Origin: Carya illinoinensis
Lineage: Eukaryota; Streptophyta; Magnoliopsida; Fagales; Juglandaceae
Reading direction: 5' to 3'
Assembly: GCF_018687715.1 (NCBI RefSeq)
Contig: NC_056761.1
Coordinates: 17,126,001-17,190,000, forward strand
DNA: 64,000 nt
Shown here one piece after another: positions 58,701 through 64,000 of the stretch. The position numbers were made by a program, and so were the translations under genes. The notes below the pieces were generated by a model. The model saw only the letters and a list, made by a program, of their open reading frames with translations. It did no database searches and was not told where the DNA came from. Position 1 is the stretch's first letter, and each line of letters begins with the position of its first letter.

Positions 58701-59851
58701 TTGTGGTCCAGCACCTGAGAAATTTTATTAATCTTTCTTCTTTGAGTGGCATGTAGGTGGTAGAATTTTGTATTTCTGTCCCCATTTTGTAGCCAGTGTT
58801 GTTTTGCTCTTTGTTTCCATTTTAATTCCTCTTCACCTAGAGCTTGTTCAATTTCTTTCTGAATTTGGAACACTGCATCTGTGTTGTCCCCTTGATTTGA
58901 GTCTTGCAACTCCCCCAGCAGTTTCATCTTCTGTTTTAGATTAATGGGAGCCTGTTTATTGGTTGACAGATTCCACTTCTTTAGAGCTAGGCCACAGTTA
59001 TGTAGCCTCTTGCTCATAGTAGAGGCAACATCACCCCCCATTGTTACTTTACCCCATCCTTCTCTAATGGGATTCAGAACACTCTCTTTCAGGTTCCAAG
59101 CAGCTTCAAATCTGAATATAAAAGGTTTGCTGGGTGGTGTACCATCTTTGCCATTCACTTGGACCAGAAGGGGGGAATGGTCAGACCTCATGGCAGGGAG
59201 CACATGACAGCAAGACTCACTGAAGGTTTGTAACCAATTAAGGTTTGCCACGGCTCTATCAAGTTTCTCTTTAGTGAAATTCCCATCCCTTCTGTTGTTG
59301 GCCCAAGTAAACTTAGGGCCTTGAGTCTTGATAGGATTCAAAGAGCAATCCATGATTGCCTCTCGAAAACTTGCCAGTTGTCTATAAGGTCTGAGACAAC
59401 CCCCTGCCTTTTCACTTTGATCAAGAATTTCATTAAAATCTCCACAACACAGCCAGGCCATTGAGGACCCGGGGTTGAGAGTCTTTAACAAATCCCAGCT
59501 CCTATTTCTTTTGGCTGTCTCAGGGTGTCCATAGAACCCTGTGAAGAGCCATCTGGGTTTATCTGGACCAGGTTTGACATGAGCACTTATATGCCATCTA
59601 GAGTAATTAAAAATGTCCACATCAACTTTGTTGTTCCACATCAAGGCTAGTCCTCCACTGCTTCCTATACTGTCAATTACTAAGCAGGATTCAAACTTCA
59701 GTATCTTACTAACTTCTTCAATTCTGTTTTTTGAACATTTTGTTTCCATCAGAAACACCATGTTGGGGGACTTGTCCTTAATCAAAAGATTAAGAATGTT
59801 AACTGTCCGAGGGTTCCCAAGCCCTCGGCAGTTCCAGCTTAGGCACCTCAT
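55736..59851 (-). CDS. LINE ORF2: endonuclease, reverse transcriptase, RNase H
   Basis: 1,371 residues with no disruption. An AP-like endonuclease (about 1-225) carries SWNCRGLG with N7, METK with E36, FYGHPE, CGDFNEIL and RSDHSPLLV. The RT (about 480-760) carries TLIPKIKEPSRVQDFRPISL, LDMSKAYDRVEW (first catalytic Asp), GLRQGDPLSPYLF and LFFADDSMIF with D692/D693, then YLGLP. A zf-RVT region near 1040-1120 has CPICGVE and SGHALWGC. A plant-type RNase H follows with D1225, E1266 and D1290. The enzyme nicks target DNA and reverse transcribes the LINE RNA there. Translation probably depends on re-initiation at the ATGA overlap with ORF1. The RNase H domain is typical of plant L1 lineages that acquired it. 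Confidence 0.97.
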   Translation of the reverse strand: MRCLSWNCRGLGNPRTVNILNLLIKDKSPNMVFLMETKCSKNRIEEVSKILKFESCLVIDSIGSSGGLALMWNNKVDVDIFNYSRWHISAHVKPGPDKPRWLFTGFYGHPETAKRNRSWDLLKTLNPGSSMAWLCCGDFNEILDQSEKAGGCLRPYRQLASFREAIMDCSLNPIKTQGPKFTWANNRRDGNFTKEKLDRAVANLNWLQTFSESCCHVLPAMRSDHSPLLVQVNGKDGTPPSKPFIFRFEAAWNLKESVLNPIREGWGKVTMGGDVASTMSKRLHNCGLALKKWNLSTNKQAPINLKQKMKLLGELQDSNQGDNTDAVFQIQKEIEQALGEEELKWKQRAKQHWLQNGDRNTKFYHLHATQRRKINKISQVLDHNNSLITQQQQIGDIFTTFFSDLFTTSIPSDIDLCLEDFPHKITPSMNEKLLEKFSEDEVRAAVFQMKGMGSPGPDGFPALFYQSHWDILGKEVSRFALNILNCGKSLEGVNETYITLIPKIKEPSRVQDFRPISLCNVIYKIVAKMLSNRLKLVLPLLISSNQSAFVPGRAITDNILVAYETLHSMTTRMKGRTGFMATKLDMSKAYDRVEWDFLAAVMKKMGFDQVWISIILNCVSTVSYSILLNGEPQAPFKPTRGLRQGDPLSPYLFIICAEALSCMLQRAEAVGSLSSVPIGKGPQRVSHLFFADDSMIFCKSNSLEWSRLMRILSIYERASGQVLNKEKSSIFFSSNTPLDNQHIILSIAGVKSTGSFDKYLGLPAMVGRSKTAAFHSLIDRTWAKITNWKTKCLSTAGKEVLIKSVLQAIPTYTMGIFLLPQSITRRLDQLLRKFWWGSNEDHAKIQWVKWNKLNKRKDLGGLGFRNFSSFNLALLAKQGWNILTNPSSLSAQVLKQKYFPSGNLLHAKLSYRPSLAWRSMLAGVKLLKEGLQWRIGNGHSVRIWEDRWLPRSISLSIGNRSNGDSRVEWVSELIEPVMKTWNETLLNQWFPTQQVDLIKSIPISLGNREDKLIWCGTNNGLFSVKSAYHLHRQILSLEEEGTSSEHDQSEFWKSMWKLQVPHTVRSFLWRACNEVLPTFDNLQRRKLREHSLCPICGVERETSGHALWGCTAAKDVWGQTSTKTMKMSIQCDLFRDIWEQLTLKLPKDELQMAGVIARLIWNRRNESVHGKDPRHPNSILVKAKEDLRLYHLVQSKERSNGVVVCPNPVQKWKKPPAGKLKLNWDAAINASVGVIGMGGLVRDCQGRVLGSVRANRKLKLSPLDAEAYALLVASQFCKDSGFSELVLEGDSMQVVLKMKNSVRDWSQASLILEEAKSILNSFTSWKIEHTKRDANMAAHLLAKDALNVVDDIFDLESIPNCIKSAVLSDSM

Positions 59852-61302
59852 TGGTGTTGGTGGTGCTGCCTAGCAGCCACCACCAACTCTTCAGTTTTTA
59901 GTTCCCCACATGGTCCACTAATTCTAAGTTGTTTACTAGCATTTCCCTTAGAGACAGGCAGGAAACCAGGTTCTACTTTCCTCTTATTTCCCCCATTTTT
60001 AGAATTTTCTATAAAGAGATGAGAGTCAAGGGGAACAGACCTATCTCGAGCTCGCCTCTTCCACCTTTTGTTTTGTCTGTTCTCAGCCAGTGCCTTTATC
60101 TGCTGGTCCATGAAGTTGTCGAGAGATCTGATTTGGCTAGCTAGGGAGCAGTCTGCTTGCTTGGGACCACCTTCCTTTTTTGTGTTAAACAGGATTTCCT
60201 GTTTCATTCCTGTATCAAGCAGAACTTCCTTTTTTAGCTTTCCCCCCACCTGCTTTTCCACAGGTTCCTTGCAGTTCTCTAGTCCCCTATCATCAACCTG
60301 TGCTGAGAAGGTCTCCTCCTGCACCACTGTCCCTCGTTGGTTTTTCACATCACGTGATAGGTTTATTTCCTTACTCAGCTCGACCACCTTTTCTATGCCT
60401 GGTTTCTGAGTTTCCTCATTTGTCTTTGTCCCTGAGCTGCCTTCCTGGTGGTTGTGGTGAGCTTTCTGGGTCGTCTCTCCGCCGTAACGTTTAGCAACAA
60501 AGACATTTGGCTTTACAGGGATAGCCCTGAGCCAAGGGCCATACTGGCTACTTTCATCCTGTTTGTTGTATCCACTTGTACCAGAGCAAAGGTTGACATG
60601 TTTGATTGAGCCGCAGGCGAAGCAGAAAGCAGGGAGGCGTTCGTATTTGAAAGGAATCCATCGCTTAACATTGTCAACGGTTAAGAAACGACCTCGGATC
60701 AGTGGTTTGGTAATGTCAACTTCGACTTTTGCTCTCAGGGAACAGCCCCAGCCACAGCCCCCTTCATCTGTTTCCACTTCAAGTATCGCTTCCATACCTG
60801 AAAACAGCTCCATTCCCACTTCCTTTGTCATGCATGCCATTGGCATATCATGAGCTTGAACCCAGAAGGGTTCCTTGGTGAAGACTACTTCATTTAGTGG
60901 GACCTGCCCATCAATCTCCTGAAGGCACACTAAGCTTCTATCGAAAGACCATGGCCTCCCTTGCAGGACCTTTGTTTTATCACTTTCATGTTGGAATTCC
61001 ACCAGCATCCTATTATTTCCTACTTCTTTGAACTGGATCCATCCTTCAGGTCTCCATACCTTTGACATAGTGGTTCTGAGGGCCTCTTTGTTTACCACTC
61101 TATCCGCATTGATCATCATAAGGAGGCATCGCTTACCTTTAGCTACGAGGACCTTTGTCACGTCCTTTTCCACCCTCACTAAGCCCGACTCCTGCTCTGT
61201 TAACGTGAATCCCTTCCATAGCTTGTGCAGCTCTTCCTCCATAGTTATTGCTCTCTTCGGACCTAGTCCAAGAGACGTCTCTTTGCAGTGCAAAGACTTC
61301 AC
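59848..61302 (-). CDS. LINE ORF1, nucleic-acid-binding protein (DUF4283 + zinc knuckle)
   Basis: 484 residues. Starting from an ATG 60 bases inside the element would give MKSLHCKETS; an inner Met at residue 21 (MEEELHKLWKGFTLTEQE) matches the usual ORF1 start better. A DUF4283 domain covers about residues 40-180, with WRPEGWIQFKEVGNNRMLVE, VLQGRPWSFDRSLVCLQEI and PFWVQAHDMPMACMTKEVG. A zinc knuckle follows with C227, C230, H235 and C239; the His-Cys gap is three residues rather than the usual four. The C-terminal half is basic and polar with KRWKRRARDR, likely RNA binding or nuclear targeting. Its stop overlaps the ORF2 start. It is expected to coat the LINE RNA. Confidence 0.93.
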   Translation of the reverse strand: MKSLHCKETSLGLGPKRAITMEEELHKLWKGFTLTEQESGLVRVEKDVTKVLVAKGKRCLLMMINADRVVNKEALRTTMSKVWRPEGWIQFKEVGNNRMLVEFQHESDKTKVLQGRPWSFDRSLVCLQEIDGQVPLNEVVFTKEPFWVQAHDMPMACMTKEVGMELFSGMEAILEVETDEGGCGWGCSLRAKVEVDITKPLIRGRFLTVDNVKRWIPFKYERLPAFCFACGSIKHVNLCSGTSGYNKQDESSQYGPWLRAIPVKPNVFVAKRYGGETTQKAHHNHQEGSSGTKTNEETQKPGIEKVVELSKEINLSRDVKNQRGTVVQEETFSAQVDDRGLENCKEPVEKQVGGKLKKEVLLDTGMKQEILFNTKKEGGPKQADCSLASQIRSLDNFMDQQIKALAENRQNKRWKRRARDRSVPLDSHLFIENSKNGGNKRKVEPGFLPVSKGNASKQLRISGPCGELKTEELVVAARQHHQHQ

Positions 61303-61379
61303 CTCACCTCAGCGGAGAGAGGACCCATAGCAGAGTTGATCAAAGTACTGGTCTTCTCCTACTATAAATTTGAATTATT

Positions 61380-61946
61380 GTTCATTAGTATCTTGCCTCA
61401 TATATGATTGTTGACCTAATATGAAGCAAATGGCTTGCACCAAAATTCCAAAAAAGTCGTGCTACGTAAAGGCCCCGTTGGGGGCCTACGTGCGCACATC
61501 ATGGATGTTTATGACATTTCTTCTTTGATTTTAGTCAAATGTCAAAAATGTCCCTTACTTTCTCTTTCCTCCCTCAAGCGATTTGATAGAACTATCTCCT
61601 CGTTGATTCTAATATCTCTTCCCATAATACAGCCCAAACACATCGATCCAAACCAAAGTGGCCTTACGTTTGAGTGCTCTGAAAACAAATCTCTACCGTT
61701 AGAGTTCCCTCTGTATTTCATCCACCATTGTCAATATGTACAATCTCATTCAAAGCGTTTGAGTGCTCTAAAAATAGATCTCATCCTCCACAAAAAAAAA
61801 AAAAAAAAAGCAGATGCTTAAATACTTTTTTCCAAAATGCTCAAATATTAAAGTCATTACATACAAATTCTCATATATTTGAAGTGGGATCATTGGCATC
61901 CAACAAGATTGCAAGCCTTGAGGATATTGGAAATGAAAACAAGTGG

Positions 61947-61987
<41 letters not shown>

Positions 61988-62346
61988 GAGAGAAATGTTG
62001 TACCTCCTAGATATCAAGAATTTTGTGCTACATGAACCGAACCAGATGGTCTTCCAACTAGAGAACTCATTGAAATCCAACCATAGGTTAAGTAAGGGGA
62101 GGTCTATTGGATTAAACAAACTAGAATTGGATACTTGTATTTTGAAAGTAAAGTATGAGATATATATAGCTTTTACTATAGAAAGAAGAGGCTAGCTCCT
62201 GGCTATCTTTCTAGAAGTCTTCTTAGAGCTAGAGCAGCTCTTCCCTTCCCCTTTTATACGTTCTCCTATATTCCATGGTCAATTGAGAGAAATCGGACTT
62301 AGAAGTGAAAGAAAAAGATGAATAGAGAAAGAATATAGAAGGACAG
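61380..62346. other. Intergenic, poly-A and poly-T tracts, no gene seen
   Basis: An A run at about 61792-61809 and a 37-base T run at 61948-61984. Open frames spanning these are low-complexity artefacts. The segment from about 61460 (AAAGGCCCCGTTGGGGGCCT, a 20-base palindrome-like motif) is unrecognised. Confidence 0.5.
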
Positions 62347-64000
62347 TGTGATGACCCGTTTTTACGTGTATTTTTACTGAAGGCGCTTTTTAATTTATTT
62401 AATATAAGAGTTCTTTTATTTTAAATTATTGTATTTTAAATTGGTTTTAATTTATTTGATGTTGTGTTTAATTTATTTAGTTGTTTTACGGTTTTTAAAA
62501 TCGTTTTCGGCGGATCAGTTTTGGTTTCCGGAGTGAGGACTGGACCTCATTTCTTTTCTCTCATCTTTTCTTTTTCTTTTCCCTTTTTCCTTTTTCCTTT
62601 TCATTTTTCCTTCTTTTTCTTTCTTTTTCTTTCTTTTCTTCTTCTTTCTTCTCCTTTCTCTCCTGCGTACGCAGAACAGCCTCTTTTTCTCCTTCCCGTC
62701 GCCGCCCCTTTAACTGCCCAGTTCTTCGCCGTCCGACCACCGTTTAGTGCACCACCACCACCATTCTCTTCCCCTTCCACCAGAAATCATCCCCACCAAT
62801 TTTCAGAGCCATCGGACCAGTCGTTAGCCACCGCGAGCCGTTGGAAGTCACTGCGCCTGCTCTGTTTTTGCCCCTGTCGCCAGTTGCTTTCGCAGCCCAG
62901 AACCGCCGCTTGCCGGTGGCGTGGCCTACACCACCCACCCAGTTTTCTTCCCCTCTCACCGGTGAACATCCCCACCAAGTTTCACCACCATCCGAGCCAC
63001 CGTTAGCCACCACGAGCTCCTCCAAGTCATACGATTTTTCACCGATTCCGGCGCCCTCGCACCACCTCCGGCCACCATCTCTTCACAGCTTCTTCCCCTA
63101 CCTCTTGCCGACCTAAACCACCCATTTCCGGCCTCGATCCGTTGCCGGAGCAGCTCTCACGAGCTCAACTCCGTTCAGCCCCTTTTTGGCCTTCGACCGC
63201 CATTTCCACCACCATCCACAGCCAAAACTCGTTTCCTTTAGCTTAATAAATATCTCAAGACCATTCCCAATCAATTTCGCGCCTTGGTTTGTCCCTGTTC
63301 AAAAGTGGGTAATTTATTACCTACGGCCATAGTGTAAATTACACTATTATGTTGCTTTTCCTTCGCCGTTTGCAATGCCGCGAGCTTTCTAAAAATACCG
63401 TATAGCGCTGTAAGTATTTTTCAAACTCTGCTTTTAGATTTAAATATATTTTGCTCTTACAATAAATATTTGCTATTGGTTGGCTAATTCCAGACTGAGT
63501 CCGAGGAGTTCGGGGGTCAGATGGTTTGAGGACGGAGTACTTGGTTTTGGTTGTATGTGATTGCTTAGTTATTTGAGCCATGAGGTGTGCGTTGCATATT
63601 GCATACATGTGCATTTTATTTAATTTGAGAAAATCCTGTTTTGTTGGCGAAAATGGAATTTCGGGTGCGTGTGTCTCACGAGCCCAAGCCGGGATGGGTT
63701 ATTATCTTGGTGGAGCTCCTCTGGTCACTCGGGAGTGGATAATACTGAGTGACATCTCCTGGATTGTCGTAGGGCAAGGACCGGATCGCACGATATGGTA
63801 ACGCTGTCGTGTCGACTCCGTGGTCCCTAGAGTGGCGGGAACTAAAGGATGGCCTGGCCAGGGACACGCTGGACTCGAGTCTGGGCATCGCTCGTTTAGG
63901 TGTCACACGCGTAGTCGTTACCTGCGGTGTGGCACAGAGCCAGGTGTGTGGATGATCCATAGGGGAGATCATGGTGCATGCATAATTGGATTGATTGGCT
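62347..64000 (+). mobile_element. Probable 5' part of a long LTR, cut by the window edge
   Basis: Begins TGTGATGACCCGTTTTTACG, a start I associate with long LTRs of plant Ty3/gypsy elements. It continues through a pyrimidine-rich stretch (62536-62665), a GC-rich segment (62690-63230) and a segment with GTGTCGACTCCGTGGTCCCT and GGTGTCACACGCGTAGTC, which is non-coding but complex. No matching second LTR, primer site or internal domain is visible before the edge, so this remains tentative. The orientation is inferred from the TG start only. Confidence 0.4.

Larger units (their letters stand above)
55684..61362 (-). mobile_element. Full-length L1-type LINE with intact ORFs and 17-bp TSD
   Basis: A 5.68-kb element is bounded by identical repeats TATAAATTTGAATTATT at 55667-55683 and 61363-61379. 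On the minus strand it runs 5' UTR (about 60 bp, short), ORF1 (484 codons), ORF2 (1,371 codons), about 40 bp of 3' UTR, and poly-A (poly-T at 55684-55696 on plus). ORF1 and ORF2 overlap by ATGA. Both ORFs are open with catalytic residues kept, so this copy may be, or recently was, able to move. It is unlike the decayed LINEs at the left edge and at 24.8 kb. Confidence 0.96.

Noticed and set aside
56442..61330. Plus-strand frames across the intact LINE
   Set aside because: Antisense shadows of LINE ORF1 and ORF2.
61728..62195. 155-codon frame with poly-Lys and poly-Phe
   Set aside because: Generated by the A run near 61800 and the T run near 61960.
62464..63116. Ser/Pro/Phe-rich frames near the right end
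   Set aside because: Biased pyrimidine-rich composition within a probable LTR; no signal or domain I can support.
1..64000. CRISPR arrays, rRNA genes or operon-like clusters
   Set aside because: None seen; the short regular repeats present are microsatellites, and the genome is eukaryotic.

Overview
This window looks like nuclear DNA from a woody eudicot. The organism call rests on intron-containing plant genes, a TDIF-type CLE peptide, a GT92 galactan synthase, and abundant plant LINEs, Copia and hAT elements and AT-rich MITEs. Fagales (for example Juglandaceae) would fit, but that is an impression from repeat style and was not tested.

Layout. 1-3.8 kb: decayed LINE (minus) running off the left edge. 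4.3-5.0 kb: a tRNA-type SINE with target-site duplication and a head-to-head inverted copy of a gag-like fragment. 5.7-6.3 kb: last three exons of a DCAF4-like WD40 gene without its front. 8.7-13.0 kb: decayed hAT transposon. 15.2-15.5 kb: CLE41/44-type (TDIF) gene (minus). 16.6-18.3 kb: LRR receptor kinase pseudogene split by a solo LTR. 18.95-21.0 kb: three-exon gene (minus) for an 81-residue conserved protein. 21.2-24.8 kb: MITEs, a GC-rich TIR element and AT-rich sequence. 24.8-29.4 kb: broken LINE and transposon-like remnants. 30.5-32.2 kb: a non-coding retroposon with an 18-bp TSD. 32.2-38.4 kb: AT-rich MITE-filled DNA. 38.5-41.4 kb: two-exon galactan beta-1,4-galactosyltransferase (GALS) gene (plus). 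41.4-45.9 kb: MITE relics and a 41-nt G run. 45.9-52.2 kb: complete but mutated Copia element with an extra signal-peptide ORF near its 3' LTR. 53.0-53.8 kb: frameshifted plant gene of unknown function (minus). 55.7-61.4 kb: full-length LINE with both ORFs open. 62.35 kb to the end: probable start of a long LTR.

The host genes are separate transcription units with no operon-like link. The CLE gene (vascular stem-cell signalling) and the GALS gene (pectic galactan side chains, common in wood cell walls) both relate to vascular or wall biology, but they are 23 kb apart and nothing in the sequence ties them together. No clearly new multi-gene system was found. The most notable items are the intact LINE, the TDIF gene with CT tracts upstream, the Copia element with possible captured host sequence, the RT-less retroposon with a perfect TSD, and the small gene whose last coding exon is 17 bases including the stop.
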